Part shown: piece by piece, positions 28,726 through 38,122 of the stretch
Layout: every line of letters starts with the position of its first letter
How positions within the stretch are numbered: the first letter of the stretch is position 1
Assembly: GCF_018882095.1 (NCBI RefSeq)
Contig: NZ_JACVPD010000001.1
Span: 124,001 to 188,000 of the forward strand
DNA from: Polynucleobacter sp. CS-Odin-A6
Lineage (GTDB): Bacteria; Pseudomonadota; Gammaproteobacteria; Burkholderiales; Burkholderiaceae
DNA length: 64,000 nt
Direction of reading: 5' to 3'
The notes under the pieces: model-generated
Told to the model about the DNA's origin: nothing
Seen by the model: the letters and a program-made list of their open reading frames with translations, nothing else
Database searches by the model: none
Made by a program: the position numbers and the translations under genes

Positions 28726-29379
28726 ATGAAAAAATACTTTATCGCTGGAATCCTGGTTTGGGCACCGCTGTCGATCACCATTTGGGTAATCGCCTCGGGC
28801 TTGGGCGTGCTTGATGGTGTATTTGGTTCTGTAATGCATGCAATCATTGTGGTCCTTCCGCATGATGCCGCTATAGACGTTCAGCATTTCCGCGAGCTTC
28901 CCGGCGTAGGGATTTTGATTGTGATTGCAGTGATTATGTTCACTGGATTACTGGCGATTAGTTTTGCAGGGCAATGGTGGTTAAAGATATGGGATAAGCT
29001 GGTTAATCGCATCCCCATTGTTCGCTCGATTTACTCTAGCGTCCAGCAAGTTTCTTCTACTTTATTTTCAGGCAGTGGTCAGGCTTTCAGTAAGGCATTA
29101 CTGATTCGCTACCCCCATGCAGATTCGTGGGCTATTGCTTTTCAAACGGGTACGCCTGCAAGAGAAGTAACAGCCAAGCTCGGTGAGGGCTACGTCAACG
29201 TATTTTTGCCAACAACCCCCAACCCTACTTCTGGTTTTTTTATGATTGTGCCGCGAGCGCAAACCATTGAACTCGATATGAGCGTGGAAGAGGCATTGAA
29301 GCATATTGTTTCAATGGGATCTGTTCCACCAAATAGTCTAAGTGGATTGGCTGCACCCCAGCCACCACACCATGTTTGA
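28726..29379 (+). CDS. DUF502 family inner-membrane protein
   Basis: A 217-residue protein of the DUF502 family. It has two N-terminal membrane segments (about 5-27 and 60-84; FIAGILVWAPLSITIWVI and ILIVIAVIMFTGLLAISF), the conserved RIPIVRSIYSSVQQVSSTLF and a C-terminal soluble domain with FLPTTPNPTSGFFMIVP. A role in organelle or membrane-protein trafficking is known only for plant homologues (COV family); the bacterial function is unknown. It lies between ubiB and aspS. In some relatives I recall a small FmdB-type zinc-ribbon gene here; the 52-bp gap upstream leaves no room for one. Confidence 0.9.
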   Translation: MKKYFIAGILVWAPLSITIWVIASGLGVLDGVFGSVMHAIIVVLPHDAAIDVQHFRELPGVGILIVIAVIMFTGLLAISFAGQWWLKIWDKLVNRIPIVRSIYSSVQQVSSTLFSGSGQAFSKALLIRYPHADSWAIAFQTGTPAREVTAKLGEGYVNVFLPTTPNPTSGFFMIVPRAQTIELDMSVEEALKHIVSMGSVPPNSLSGLAAPQPPHHV

Positions 29380-29395
29380 TTTATAGGAAATTGTT

Positions 29396-31195
29396 ATGTC
29401 GATGCGAAGTCATACCTGCGGTCAAGTAACTGAATCACTTATTGGTCAAGAAGTGACCCTCTCTGGTTGGGTAAATCGCCGTCGTGATCATGGCGGCGTG
29501 ATCTTTATTGATTTACGTGATCATCAGGGATTTGTACAGGTAGTGTGTGATCCAGATCGCCCGGATATGTTTGCCTTGGCCGAGCAGGTTCGCAACGAGT
29601 TTTGTATTCAGATTAAGGGTTTGGTGCGGGCGCGTCCTGCTGGTACCGAGAATACCGATTTAGTGAGTGGCAAGATAGAGGTACTTTGCCATAGCCTGGT
29701 GATCTTGAATGCCTCTATCACTCCGCCGTTTCAGTTGGAAGATGAGAACCTTTCCGAGACAACCCGTCTAACGCATCGCGTTTTAGATTTACGTCGTCCG
29801 CAGATGCAAAAGAATTTGCGCCTGCGTTATAACGTCGCAATGGAGTGCCGCCGTTATTTAGATGCTGCCGGTTTCATCGATATTGAAACCCCGATGTTGA
29901 CCAAGAGTACTCCTGAGGGTGCACGTGACTATTTAGTCCCTTCACGCGTTCATGATGGCCAGTTTTTTGCTTTGCCACAATCTCCTCAACTGTTTAAGCA
30001 GTTATTAATGGTGGCAGGCTTTGATCGTTACTATCAAATTACCAAGTGTTTCCGTGATGAAGATTTACGGGCTGATCGTCAGCCCGAATTTACGCAGATC
30101 GACTGTGAAACTGCCTTCTTGGATGAATTAGAAATCCGAGCGTTATTTGAAAACATGATTCGTCATATTTTCAAAACTACGATGAATGTAGAGTTACCCA
30201 ATCCATTTCCAACGATGCCTTACTCAGAGGGTATGGCGCGTTTTGGTTCTGACAAGCCAGATCTGCGTGTGAATTTTGAATTCACTGAATTGACTGACTT
30301 AATGAAGGATGTTGATTTCAAGGTCTTCTCTGGTGCAGCTAACCAGGAGGGTGGCCGCGTTGTGGGCTTATGTGTTCCTGGCGGTGCAGAGATTAGTCGT
30401 AGCGAGATTGATGACTACACCCAGTTTGTTGCAATCTATGGCGCTAAAGGTTTGGCGTGGATCAAGGTGAACTCCGTTGCGGAAGGTCGCAATGGTTTGC
30501 AATCACCGATTGTGAAAAATCTGCACGATGCCGCTATTGAAGGCATCTTGAAGCGTACAGGCGCTAAAGATGGCGATATTATTTTCTTCGGTGCTGATAA
30601 AGAAAAGGTAGTTAATGACGCTATCGGCGGCTTACGTCTGAAGATTGGCCACTCCACTTGGGGTAAAGAGCATGGTCTTTCTGCTGAAGGCTGGAAACCA
30701 TTATGGGTAGTTGACTTCCCCATGTTTGATTACGATGAAGGTGAAGCCCGTTGGGTAGCTTGCCATCATCCATTTACTAGCCCTAAAGACGAGCACATGC
30801 AGTATCTCGAGTCTAATCCTGGTAAATGCTTGGCTAAGGCCTATGATATGGTCCTGAACGGCAGCGAAATTGGTGGCGGATCTGTTCGTATTCACCAAGA
30901 GGCCGTGCAGAGCCAGGTATTCCGCGCCTTGAAGATTGGCGCTGAAGAAGCGCAGGCAAAGTTTGGATTCTTGTTAGATGCGCTTCAATACGGCGCACCT
31001 CCGCATGGTGGTATTGCGTTTGGCTTGGATCGGATCGTGACAATGATGACGGGTGCTGAGTCCATTCGTGATGTGATTGCTTTCCCTAAAACACAGCGAG
31101 CACAGTGCTTGCTCACTCAGGCACCTAGCCCAGTGGATGAGCGCCAGCTAAAAGAGCTACATATTCGTTTGCGTCAAGCCACTCCAGCTGCCTAA
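29396..31195 (+). CDS. aspS: Aspartate--tRNA ligase
   Basis: Bacterial-type class IIb synthetase of 599 residues that charges tRNA-Asp (and tRNA-Asn too, if the enzyme is non-discriminating with GatCAB; this cannot be decided here). An N-terminal OB anticodon-binding domain ([24 protein letters not shown]) is followed by the catalytic core with motif 2 [18 protein letters not shown] and motif 3 [15 protein letters not shown]. The bacterial GAD insert spans about 300-410. It starts 16 bp after the DUF502 gene and is followed by nudB. Confidence 0.98.
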   Translation: MSMRSHTCGQVTESLIGQEVTLSGWVNRRRDHGGVIFIDLRDHQGFVQVVCDPDRPDMFALAEQVRNEFCIQIKGLVRARPAGTENTDLVSGKIEVLCHSLVILNASITPPFQLEDENLSETTRLTHRVLDLRRPQMQKNLRLRYNVAMECRRYLDAAGFIDIETPMLTKSTPEGARDYLVPSRVHDGQFFALPQSPQLFKQLLMVAGFDRYYQITKCFRDEDLRADRQPEFTQIDCETAFLDELEIRALFENMIRHIFKTTMNVELPNPFPTMPYSEGMARFGSDKPDLRVNFEFTELTDLMKDVDFKVFSGAANQEGGRVVGLCVPGGAEISRSEIDDYTQFVAIYGAKGLAWIKVNSVAEGRNGLQSPIVKNLHDAAIEGILKRTGAKDGDIIFFGADKEKVVNDAIGGLRLKIGHSTWGKEHGLSAEGWKPLWVVDFPMFDYDEGEARWVACHHPFTSPKDEHMQYLESNPGKCLAKAYDMVLNGSEIGGGSVRIHQEAVQSQVFRALKIGAEEAQAKFGFLLDALQYGAPPHGGIAFGLDRIVTMMTGAESIRDVIAFPKTQRAQCLLTQAPSPVDERQLKELHIRLRQATPAA

Positions 31196-31217
31196 GTAGG
31201 AAAGTATTTAAAGCACC

Positions 31218-31661
31218 TTGAAAATTCCCATTTCAGTTTTAGTCGTGATTTATAAATCGAATGGGGAAGTTTTGCTCATAGAGCGGGCAGATAAGACTGG
31301 CTTTTGGCAATCGGTTACCGGCAGTGTCGATGCCATCGATGAAGATCTCAGCGTAGCAGCTGCACGAGAAGTGCTTGAGGAAACAGGCATTGATACTCAA
31401 TCTCTTCCAGCGAGCTCCTTAAAGAATATGCACCATCAGATTCAGTATGAAATTTATCCCCAGTGGCGCCATCGGTATGCACCTGGGGTCACGAGCAATA
31501 CAGAGCATTGGTTTTCATTACTTGTTCCAGATAACACCTCCGTCACCTTGGCGCCAAGAGAACATGTAGCCTATGAGTGGCTTCCCTTCACAGAAGCGTC
31601 AAGAAGATGTTTTTCTCCCAGCAATGGTGATGCCATTCTGCAATTGTTTTCTACACACTAG
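31218..31661 (+). CDS. nudB: Dihydroneopterin triphosphate diphosphatase (Nudix)
   Basis: NudB removes pyrophosphate from dihydroneopterin triphosphate in folate synthesis. The 147-residue Nudix protein starts at TTG 31218, the only possible start because an in-frame TAA lies three codons upstream. It opens KIPISVLVVIYKSNGEVLLIERAD, as NudB does. The Nudix box GSVDAIDEDLSV...REVLEETGI has six residues between the first Gly and the first Glu, where five are usual, so it carries a one-residue insertion. The position directly after aspS matches NudB in many proteobacteria. Confidence 0.88.
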   Translation: MKIPISVLVVIYKSNGEVLLIERADKTGFWQSVTGSVDAIDEDLSVAAAREVLEETGIDTQSLPASSLKNMHHQIQYEIYPQWRHRYAPGVTSNTEHWFSLLVPDNTSVTLAPREHVAYEWLPFTEASRRCFSPSNGDAILQLFSTH

Positions 31662-31685
31662 TTGATAAGTAACTAAGAAAGAGTA

Positions 31686-33509
31686 ATGAGACCTTCATCT
31701 GGGCACCATCATTCAGGAGCAGATTCCAAGCTTTCACAGGGAAGTGATTGGAAAGTCATTCGAGATTTAATTCCCTACCTATTGGAATATAAATTTAGAG
31801 TAGCGATTGCCCTAGCTTGCTTAGTGGCTGCTAAGATTACCAATCTCGGTATCCCAATTTTGCTGAAGCGTTTAATTGACGATTTAAATATTAAGGTAGA
31901 TTCTCCACAGGCTTTGCTTGTGGTTCCAGCAGGGCTTATTTTGGCTTACGGACTCCTCAGAATGTCCGCCTCCTTATTCGCTGAATTGCGCGAGTTTCTC
32001 TTTGCGCGAGTGACCCAAAATGCTGTCCGTAAAGTAGCCCTCCAAGTCTTTGAGCATTTACATTCTTTAGCATTGAGCTTTCACTTAGCCCGTCAAACCG
32101 GAGGGGTCAGTCGGGATATTGAGCGCGGTACCCGTGGTATTCAGTCTCTGATTGCTTACTCTTTGTATAGCATCCTACCAACCTTAGTTGAATTCATGTT
32201 GGTGTTGGGTTACCTAGCGTATTCATACGATATCTGGTTTGCAGCCATTACCTTATGCGCCTTAGTTTTTTATATCATTTTTACTGTGGTGGTGACGGAG
32301 TGGCGTACCCATTTTCGTAAGACCATGAATGACATGGATTCAAAGGCAAATCAGAAAGCAATTGATTCTTTATTAAACTTTGAGACCGTGAAGTATTTTG
32401 GTAATGAAGCCTTTGAAGCAAGTCGCTACGATCAAAATCTCATGCGTTACCAGGCTGCTGCTGTTAAGTCGCAAAAATCGTTGGCGATTCTTAATTTTGG
32501 TCAGCAAACAATCATTGCCATTGGCCTGATCCTCATTTTGTGGCGCGCTACGCTTGGTGTAGTCGATGGCACTATGACGCTAGGAGACCTCGTTCTCGTT
32601 AATACCTTAATGATTCAGTTGTATATCCCCCTCAATTTCTTGGGAGTGATTTATCGCGAGATCAAGCAGTCCTTAACGGATATGGAGCGGATGTTCTCTT
32701 TACTCAACACCGATAAAGAGATCGCTGATTCTCCCAATGCCCAGATATTACATATTCAGGATCACGGCCTTGGGCCTGATGTCCGTTTTGAAAATGTCTC
32801 ATTTCACTATGACGCTAAACGTGAAATCCTTCGTGATGTGAGCTTTCATATTCCAGCAGGAACGATTACGGCAGTAGTGGGTCAGAGCGGGGCTGGCAAG
32901 AGTACTTTAGCGAGACTGCTATTTCGTTTTTATGATGTGCAAGCTGGCGAGATCTTGATTGATGGTCAAAATATTCAAGATGTCACGCAAGCGAGTTTAC
33001 GTAAAGCCATTGGTATTGTTCCTCAGGATACAGTCTTATTTAATGACGCTATTGGCTATAACATCGCCTATGGCGATCCTAGCGCTTCTATCGAGGCTGT
33101 TCATGAGGCAGCAAGAGCTGCACAAATAGATGGTTTTATTAAGCGCTTACCAGATGGATATGAAACTCAGGTGGGTGAGCGAGGCTTAAAACTGTCTGGC
33201 GGTGAGAAGCAGCGGGTTGCCATTGCGCGAACTTTGCTCAAGAAGCCTGCCATGTTAATTTTTGATGAAGCCACTTCGGCTTTAGACTCTAAAACTGAAA
33301 GAGCATTTCAAGAAGAGCTGCTCAATTTGGCTAAAAATCGTACTACTCTGATCATTGCTCACCGCCTCTCGACGATTATTCATGCCGATCAAATTTTGGT
33401 GATGGATCATGGGCAGATCGTAGAGCGGGGTACACATAGTGTGCTTTTATCTGCTAATGGCCGATATGCTGAAATGTGGCAAATGCAAGAACGCGCTGCT
33501 ATTGATTAG
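31686..33509 (+). CDS. Atm1/HMT1-type ABC exporter, fused permease-ATPase
   Basis: A 607-residue half-transporter with six membrane helices (about 30-330) and a nucleotide-binding domain. It shows Walker [10 protein letters not shown], the signature [16 protein letters not shown], Walker [13 protein letters not shown] and the H-loop IIAHRLST. The transmembrane segment has the Atm1/ABCB7-like features [21 protein letters not shown] and [19 protein letters not shown]. Bacterial Atm1-like exporters move glutathione-metal or persulfide species and contribute to metal tolerance; mitochondrial Atm1 supports cytosolic Fe-S assembly. The N-terminus contains a histidine-rich patch (SSGHHHSG). It sits alone between nudB and the glycerate kinase gene. 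Confidence 0.92.
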   Translation: MRPSSGHHHSGADSKLSQGSDWKVIRDLIPYLLEYKFRVAIALACLVAAKITNLGIPILLKRLIDDLNIKVDSPQALLVVPAGLILAYGLLRMSASLFAELREFLFARVTQNAVRKVALQVFEHLHSLALSFHLARQTGGVSRDIERGTRGIQSLIAYSLYSILPTLVEFMLVLGYLAYSYDIWFAAITLCALVFYIIFTVVVTEWRTHFRKTMNDMDSKANQKAIDSLLNFETVKYFGNEAFEASRYDQNLMRYQAAAVKSQKSLAILNFGQQTIIAIGLILILWRATLGVVDGTMTLGDLVLVNTLMIQLYIPLNFLGVIYREIKQSLTDMERMFSLLNTDKEIADSPNAQILHIQDHGLGPDVRFENVSFHYDAKREILRDVSFHIPAGTITAVVGQSGAGKSTLARLLFRFYDVQAGEILIDGQNIQDVTQASLRKAIGIVPQDTVLFNDAIGYNIAYGDPSASIEAVHEAARAAQIDGFIKRLPDGYETQVGERGLKLSGGEKQRVAIARTLLKKPAMLIFDEATSALDSKTERAFQEELLNLAKNRTTLIIAHRLSTIIHADQILVMDHGQIVERGTHSVLLSANGRYAEMWQMQERAAID

Positions 33510-33518
33510 AATAGTTTC

Positions 33519-34874
33519 ATGAACAAACTTCATACTCAGACCACATCCTTGAAAGACGTTTTAAAAAATGCCTTTGCAGCGGCTGTGGCTGTGGCTGATC
33601 CTCAAGTTATCGTTCCGCAGTATTTAAACAAGATTTTTCCTGCTGGACATGAGCCTCGGGGGCGATGCTTAGTGGTAGGGGCGGGTAAGGCAAGCGCTTC
33701 GATGGCAAGTGCTCTTGAGGCTTATGCAAAAGCACATTGGCCCCAAGTAAAGCTAGAAGGTGTCGTTTTAACTCGCTATGGACATGCGTCGCCTACTAGC
33801 CATATTCAAATTATTGAAGCTGGTCATCCAGTTCCAGACCAAGCAGGCATGGATGGTGCTAAGGCAATCTATGCGCTTTCTAAAACATTAGAGCCTGACG
33901 ATGTGCTGATTGCTTTAGTGTCTGGTGGTGGATCTAGCTTACTGACTTTGCCTCAATCAGGTATATCCATTGACGATATGCGTCAGACTACGGAAGCACT
34001 TTTGAGAAGCGGTGCACCCATTGAAGAAATGAATGTGGTGCGTAAACACCTGTCTGCAATCTTGGGCGGTAATTTAGCGAGAGTGGCAATTACGCAAGGT
34101 GCACGAGTGGAAGCCTTATTGATTTCAGATGTGACCGGCGATGATCCTGCGGATATTGCTAGCGGCCCCTGTGCTGCTGATTATTCGACCTATCTTGACG
34201 CTTTAAATATCTTGGATAAATACAGTCTCGACAGTAAAGAGATTCCCGCTTCAGTGCTCAATCACCTGAAGCAAGGTTTGGCAGGTGAAATCCCGGAGAC
34301 TTTGAAAGAGGCGGATTTAGTCAATGCCCAAGTGGCTAATCATGTAATTGCAACAGCTTACAAAAGTTTGGAGGCTGCGGCCGACTATGTGCATGCCCAA
34401 GGATATGAACCTATTATTCTAGGTGACACGATTACTGGTGAAGCGCAAGAAGTGGGCATGAGTCAAGCGCAATTAGCTAGAGAGTATTTGCCAAAACTGA
34501 CCGATAAGCCAATCGCTTTGATTTCGGGTGGTGAATGCACGGTTACTATTCCTGCCGGCATTAAAGGTCGTGGTGGTCGGTGCAGTGAATTTCTCCTCTC
34601 GCTGTTTGCCGCCTCAACAGATTTACCCAATTTGGCAGCGTTAGCTGCAGATACTGATGGTATCGATGGTAGTGAAAAGAATGCCGGGGCATGGTTTTCT
34701 GGGGATATTCGTCAGACTAGTATTGATCGGGGCGTGGCAGCTGAGTCATTCTTAGCTGCCCATGATTGCTATGGTTTTTTTGCAGAATTAGATGCTTTAG
34801 TTGAAACTGGCCCTACACTGACGAATGTGAATGATTTCCGCATCATCTTGCTTAATAAATACAATGTCCAATAG
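33519..34874 (+). CDS. ttuD: Glycerate 2-kinase (MOFRL family)
   Basis: The MOFRL-type glycerate 2-kinase phosphorylates D-glycerate to 2-phosphoglycerate, feeding glyoxylate-, tartrate- or hydroxypyruvate-derived carbon into central metabolism. The 451-residue protein has [20 protein letters not shown] (GckA N-domain), [29 protein letters not shown], and the C-terminal MOFRL domain with [23 protein letters not shown] and [11 protein letters not shown]. The symbol ttuD follows annotation habit; gckA/garK-like names also occur. It overlaps the start of pyrC by 11 bp. The nearby 2-hydroxyacid dehydrogenase-like gene might supply related substrates, but that is speculative. Confidence 0.92.
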   Translation: MNKLHTQTTSLKDVLKNAFAAAVAVADPQVIVPQYLNKIFPAGHEPRGRCLVVGAGKASASMASALEAYAKAHWPQVKLEGVVLTRYGHASPTSHIQIIEAGHPVPDQAGMDGAKAIYALSKTLEPDDVLIALVSGGGSSLLTLPQSGISIDDMRQTTEALLRSGAPIEEMNVVRKHLSAILGGNLARVAITQGARVEALLISDVTGDDPADIASGPCAADYSTYLDALNILDKYSLDSKEIPASVLNHLKQGLAGEIPETLKEADLVNAQVANHVIATAYKSLEAAADYVHAQGYEPIILGDTITGEAQEVGMSQAQLAREYLPKLTDKPIALISGGECTVTIPAGIKGRGGRCSEFLLSLFAASTDLPNLAALAADTDGIDGSEKNAGAWFSGDIRQTSIDRGVAAESFLAAHDCYGFFAELDALVETGPTLTNVNDFRIILLNKYNVQ

Positions 34875-35922
34875 CCCTAAACAAATTCAGTTGATCCAAC
34901 CAGATGATTGGCATTTACACATTCGTGATGGTGAAGTCATGAAAGATGTTTTGGTCGATACTGCACGTCAATTCGCCCGCGCCATCATCATGCCGAATTT
35001 GAAGCCACCTGTCACCACAGTAGCGTTAGCAAATGCCTACCGCACTCGGATTGAAGCTAGCCTAGAATCATTAGGCATTGTTCGCTTTACACCATTGATG
35101 ACTTTGTACCTTACAGACAACACTTCTGCTGATGAGGTGCATAAGGCAAAAGCTGCGGGTATTACCGCGTTTAAGTTATACCCTGCTGGTGCAACTACCA
35201 ATAGCGATGCTGGTGTAAGTGATATCAAGCGTTGCTACGGCGTTCTGGAGGCGATGCAGACTGTAGGCATGCCCTTGTTAGTGCATGGGGAAGTGACTAG
35301 TGCCGACATCGATATCTTTGATCGTGAGGCAGTATTTATTGATCGAGTTCTTGAGCCCTTACGCAAAGATTTTCCTGAGCTCAAGATTGTGTTTGAACAC
35401 ATCACCACTAAGCAAGCTGCACACTATGTGCGAGATGCGCAAACCAATGGAAAAAATAGCTTAGCAGCGACCATCACTCCACAACATTTGTTGATGAATC
35501 GGAATGCTATTTTTGCTGGCGGTATTCGTCCACACAATTATTGCTTACCAGTTCTCAAGCGCGAAGAACACCGCGTTGCCTTGCTCGAAGTCGCTACGAG
35601 TGGTAGCCCGAGATTTTTCCTAGGTACAGACAGTGCTCCTCACTCCAAGGGTGCAAAAGAGGCTGCTTGTGGATGCGCAGGTTGTTACAGTGCATTTAAT
35701 GCTTTGGGTTTATATGCTGAAGCATTTGAGAGTGTTGGAAAGCTTGATAAGCTTGAAGGTTTTGCCAGTCTATTTGGCCCTGATTTTTATTCTTTGCCAC
35801 GGAACACCAAAACAATCTCTTTGGTTAAGCAAGCGCAAAGCATTCCTGCTGAGCTGCCACTAGGGGATGAAACCATTGTGCCTCTGCGTGCAGGTGAGGC
35901 CATTGCTTGGTCACTAGCTTAA
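34864..35922 (+). CDS. pyrC: Dihydroorotase (class II)
   Basis: PyrC cyclises carbamoyl-aspartate to dihydroorotate in pyrimidine synthesis. From ATG 34864 ([19 protein letters not shown]) it has 352 residues, like the E. coli type. The metal-binding HxH is [10 protein letters not shown], the carboxylated lysine lies in [15 protein letters not shown], further histidine ligands are in LLVHGEVT and VFEHITTK, and the catalytic Asp is in [11 protein letters not shown] longer frame begins 11 codons upstream but lies inside ttuD. The RNase P RNA gene follows. Confidence 0.97.
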   Translation: MSNSPKQIQLIQPDDWHLHIRDGEVMKDVLVDTARQFARAIIMPNLKPPVTTVALANAYRTRIEASLESLGIVRFTPLMTLYLTDNTSADEVHKAKAAGITAFKLYPAGATTNSDAGVSDIKRCYGVLEAMQTVGMPLLVHGEVTSADIDIFDREAVFIDRVLEPLRKDFPELKIVFEHITTKQAAHYVRDAQTNGKNSLAATITPQHLLMNRNAIFAGGIRPHNYCLPVLKREEHRVALLEVATSGSPRFFLGTDSAPHSKGAKEAACGCAGCYSAFNALGLYAEAFESVGKLDKLEGFASLFGPDFYSLPRNTKTISLVKQAQSIPAELPLGDETIVPLRAGEAIAWSLA

Positions 35923-36008
35923 GTCGCTCTTAAGCCCACCTTCAGTCACCCCGCATTCCCGCAATTCATTTTTAAACTAAATTTCCGCGACTGCGTTAGA
36001 CTGCAGGC

Positions 36009-36315
36009 GCAGAGTCAATTGGGCAATCGCCGCCTCTTTATTGAGGGGGAGGAAAGTCCGGACTCCATAGGGAAGGGTGATGGCTAACGGCCATCCACGG
36101 CAACGTGAGGAATAGGGCCACAGAGACGAGCGTATTTAGTTACGGTGAAACGCGGTAACCTCCACCTGGAGCAATCCCAAGTAAGCAGGCGATGAGGCGT
36201 CCCGCTGAGTCTGCGGGTAGGGAGCTTGAGCCGTCAGGTAACTGCCGGCCTAGAGGAATGATTGCCCCTAGATGCAAATCTAGGCGACAGAATCCGGCTT
36301 ATCGATTGACTCTGC
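36009..36315 (+). ncRNA. rnpB: RNase P RNA, bacterial class A
   Basis: This is the catalytic RNA that matures tRNA 5' ends. The ends are set by the P1 helix: GCAGAGTCAAT at 36009-36019 pairs with ATTGACTCTGC at 36305-36315. Conserved cores are clear: GAGGAAAGTCCGGACTCCATAG (P4/CR-I, read as two blocks at 36046-36068), the ACAGAGACGAGC and GGTGAAACGCGGTAACCTCC segments, and the distal AGAGGAATGATTGCCC...GACAGAATCCGGCTTAT. The length of about 307 nt is somewhat shorter than in E. coli (377). The 86 bp between pyrC and P1 probably hold the promoter; TAGACT at 35997-36002 could be its -10. No T-rich terminator is evident after it. Confidence 0.97.
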
Positions 36316-36328
36316 ACTTTCAAAATAC

Positions 36329-36754
36329 TTATTCGTCATTCAGCATGTCGATGGAATAAGTTATTTCTGCCGTTTTGGCCAGCATGGTTGTGGCTGAGCA
36401 ATACTTGTCGTGGGATAACTTCACAGCACGCTCAACCTTAGTCAAATCGAGGTTTTTTCCTTTGACCGTGAAATGCAAGTTAATTTTCGTAAATACTTTG
36501 GGCTCTGTGTCCGCTCTCTCTGCTGTGAGTTGCACATCACAGGCGCTAATCTCTTGGCGAGCCTTTTGTAGGATTAAAACGACATCAAATGCAGAACACC
36601 CCCCGGTCCCAGCCAAAATGAGTTCCATCGGTCTTGGCGCACTGTTTTGACCACCGGCGTCGGGAGGACCATCCATTTTGACAAGATGACCACTACCTGT
36701 TTCTGCTGAAAAAGCCATGCTGCCATTACCCAACCAAGAAACTCGACATTCCAT
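36329..36754 (-). CDS. OsmC family protein (YhfA-like)
   Basis: A 141-residue OsmC/Ohr-fold protein. The two redox cysteines are in GTGGCSAFDVV and HDKYCSATTML, and the N-terminus MECRVSWLGNGSMAFSAETG and the P-x-E-L-I-L-A helix match the YhfA subgroup. OsmC/Ohr members reduce organic hydroperoxides; for YhfA-like members the substrate is not proven. It converges on rnpB with only 13 bp between them. Its upstream side is the 416-bp region shared with the divergent sRNA candidate and rplM. Confidence 0.9.
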   Translation of the reverse strand: MECRVSWLGNGSMAFSAETGSGHLVKMDGPPDAGGQNSAPRPMELILAGTGGCSAFDVVLILQKARQEISACDVQLTAERADTEPKVFTKINLHFTVKGKNLDLTKVERAVKLSHDKYCSATTMLAKTAEITYSIDMLNDE

Positions 36755-36856
36755 AGGAGCAACCTTTAAATTAAAAATTAATCAATAATATCAATAGTTT
36801 ACCAATACTTACCGGATTTGGTCCGGGGCGCATAATGACTACAAAACATCCAAAAA

Positions 36857-36870
36857 TTGATTTAGATCAA
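36857..36870. promoter_or_regulatory. Perfect FNR-type palindrome TTGAT-TTAG-ATCAA
   Basis: The 14-bp sequence matches the FNR/Anr consensus TTGAT-N4-ATCAA exactly. It lies within a longer inverted repeat whose 9-bp arms (AAAATTGAT / ATCAATTTT) span 36853-36874. Its centre (36863.5) is about 47 bp upstream of the predicted start of the candidate small RNA. That is slightly farther than the classical -41.5 class II position, so the regulatory mode is uncertain. Confidence 0.6.
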
Positions 36871-36875
36871 TTTTC

Positions 36876-36904
36876 TTGCATTGCACCATATTGATGGGTA
36901 CAAT
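36876..36904 (+). promoter_or_regulatory. Predicted sigma70 promoter of the candidate small RNA
   Basis: TTGCAT (36876-36881) and TACAAT (36899-36904) are separated by exactly 17 bp. The -10 differs from consensus at one base; the -35 is weak, which suits activator control by the palindrome just upstream. The predicted start is near 36911. Two 9-bp direct repeats (ACCATATTG at 36885-36893 and 36906-36914), spaced 21 bp, cover the spacer and the start site and resemble NtrC half-sites. Confidence 0.5.
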
Positions 36905-36910
36905 AACCAT

Positions 36911-37012
36911 ATTGGTGATCAGTCTTATATAAGAGATTGATCCTCCTTCCAGTGTCTCCTCCACTTAAACATCAGTGGATTCCAGCCCAGGACTCGGTCC
37001 TGGGTTTTTTTT
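36911..37012 (+). ncRNA. Candidate trans-acting small RNA, about 102 nt
   Basis: This intergenic segment has the architecture of an Hfq-type small RNA. Hairpin 1 (36917-36942) has a 10-bp stem with two G-U pairs. A CU-rich single-stranded stretch follows with CCTCCTTCC and TCTCCTCC, both complementary to ribosome-binding sites. Hairpin 2 (36960-36979) has six pairs (TCCACT/AGTGGA). Hairpin 3 (36986-37004) has eight perfect pairs (CCCAGGAC/GTCCTGGG) and is followed by eight T residues, a strong terminator. A separate promoter for rplM lies beyond, so this is probably not simply the rplM leader. An attenuator in a long rplM leader is the main alternative. Confidence 0.5.
36986..37012 (+). terminator. 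Strong intrinsic terminator in the OsmC-rplM intergenic region
   Basis: An 8-bp perfect stem (CCCAGGAC, loop TCG, GTCCTGGG) is followed by T8. It lies 159 bp upstream of the rplM ATG and faces rplM. No coding region ends before it on this strand, so it must end a non-coding transcript or a leader. Confidence 0.85.
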
Positions 37013-37077
37013 GGGTTACAATTCAAGGCTTTACTAAATTACCGAACCAGTCAGCGGTAATGGTTGTACCAAGTAAA

Positions 37078-37107
37078 TTGCAGAATCTGCGAGCTTGCAA
37101 ATATAAG
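37078..37107 (+). promoter_or_regulatory. Predicted rplM-rpsI promoter
   Basis: TTGCAG (37078-37083) and TATAAG (37102-37107) are separated by 18 bp. They lie downstream of the strong terminator and leave a leader of roughly 57 nt before the rplM ATG. A TTTTTTT run and a GGGAG ribosome-binding-like site occur in the leader. Confidence 0.45.
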
Positions 37108-37170
37108 CAGGGCCAAGGTGGACGTAGTTTGTTGGGAGTAATTTTTTTGACTATAACAATTTGAGAAATC

Positions 37171-37599
37171 ATGAAAACTTTTTCTGCAAAATCCCATGAG
37201 GTAGTGCATGAATGGTTCGTGATTGACGCTACGGACAAAGTCCTCGGTCGTGTCGCCAGTGAAGTGGCACTCCGTCTACGCGGCAAGCATAAACCTGAAT
37301 ACACCCCACACGTTGATACAGGCGACTTTATTGTTGTCATCAACTCTTCTAAGCTGCGTGTCACAGGCACAAAAGGCTTGAACAAAATTTATTACCGTCA
37401 CAGCGGATACCCAGGTGGTATTAGCTCGACCAACTTCGATAAGATGCAAGACCGTTTTCCAGGTCGTGCCTTGGAGAAAGCTGTGAAGGGTATGTTGCCA
37501 AAAGGCCCACTAGGCTACGCCATGATTAAGAAATTAAAAGTCTATGGCGACGCCAGTCATCCGCATGCGGCTCAACAGCCAAAAGCGTTAGAGATTTAA
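37171..37599 (+). CDS. rplM: 50S ribosomal protein L13
   Basis: L13 is an early-assembling protein of the large ribosomal subunit. The 142-residue product matches the family end to end: [50 protein letters not shown] and [19 protein letters not shown]. It forms the usual rplM-rpsI operon with S9 9 bp downstream. Its 5' region contains a predicted promoter and, farther up, the small-RNA terminator. Confidence 0.99.
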   Translation: MKTFSAKSHEVVHEWFVIDATDKVLGRVASEVALRLRGKHKPEYTPHVDTGDFIVVINSSKLRVTGTKGLNKIYYRHSGYPGGISSTNFDKMQDRFPGRALEKAVKGMLPKGPLGYAMIKKLKVYGDASHPHAAQQPKALEI

Positions 37600-37608
37600 G
37601 GAAACCAA

Positions 37609-38010
37609 ATGGCTATTAATTACGGAAATTGGAATTACGGTACTGGTCGTCGCAAGAGTTCTGTGGCGCGTGTATTCATTAAATCTGGCAAGGGCGAAAT
37701 CATTGTGAATGGCAAGCCAATTGATGCTTATTTTGCTCGTGAAACATCACGCATGATTGCACGTCAACCTTTGGCTCTCACAGCCCACTTAACGACCTTT
37801 GATATCAAAGTTAACGTTTCTGGTGGCGGTGAAACTGGCCAAGCTGGTGCAGTTCGTCACGGTGTTACTCGTGCATTGATGGATTACGACATCAGTTTGA
37901 AGCCAGCCCTGTCTAAAGCAGGTTTGGTTACTCGCGATGCTCGTGAAGTTGAGCGTAAAAAGGTTGGTCTGCACGGTGCGCGTCGTCGTAAGCAGTTCAG
38001 CAAGCGCTAA
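37609..38010 (+). CDS. rpsI: 30S ribosomal protein S9
   Basis: S9 is a head protein of the 30S subunit whose C-terminal tail reaches the P-site tRNA. The 133-residue product shows [39 protein letters not shown] and the basic end [12 protein letters not shown] with the terminal SKR. AAGGAAACC before the ATG provides the ribosome-binding site. An intrinsic terminator lies 26 bp after the stop. Confidence 0.99.
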   Translation: MAINYGNWNYGTGRRKSSVARVFIKSGKGEIIVNGKPIDAYFARETSRMIARQPLALTAHLTTFDIKVNVSGGGETGQAGAVRHGVTRALMDYDISLKPALSKAGLVTRDAREVERKKVGLHGARRRKQFSKR

Positions 38011-38036
38011 TTTCTTTCAGTCGCTTAGTATTATTG

Positions 38037-38065
38037 AAAGGGTCGCGCAAGCGGCCCTTTTTGTT
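38037..38065 (+). terminator. Intrinsic terminator of the rplM-rpsI operon
   Basis: A 10-bp stem (AAAGGGTCGC / GCGGCCCTTT, one T-G pair) closed by a GCAA tetraloop is followed by T-rich sequence (TTTTTG TTT). It lies between rpsI and argC. Confidence 0.9.
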
Positions 38066-38122
38066 TCTACAATCTAGGTATCAAAGAAATAAAATGCATC
38101 AGTCAGTATTTTGGAGAATGGC

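Noticed and set aside
36937..37164. 75-codon plus-strand open frame across the small-RNA candidate
   Set aside because: It runs through the terminator hairpin and T-run and shows no ribosome-binding site; the DNA structure is better explained as RNA.
37023..37385. 120-codon minus-strand open frame
   Set aside because: It is antisense to the start of rplM.
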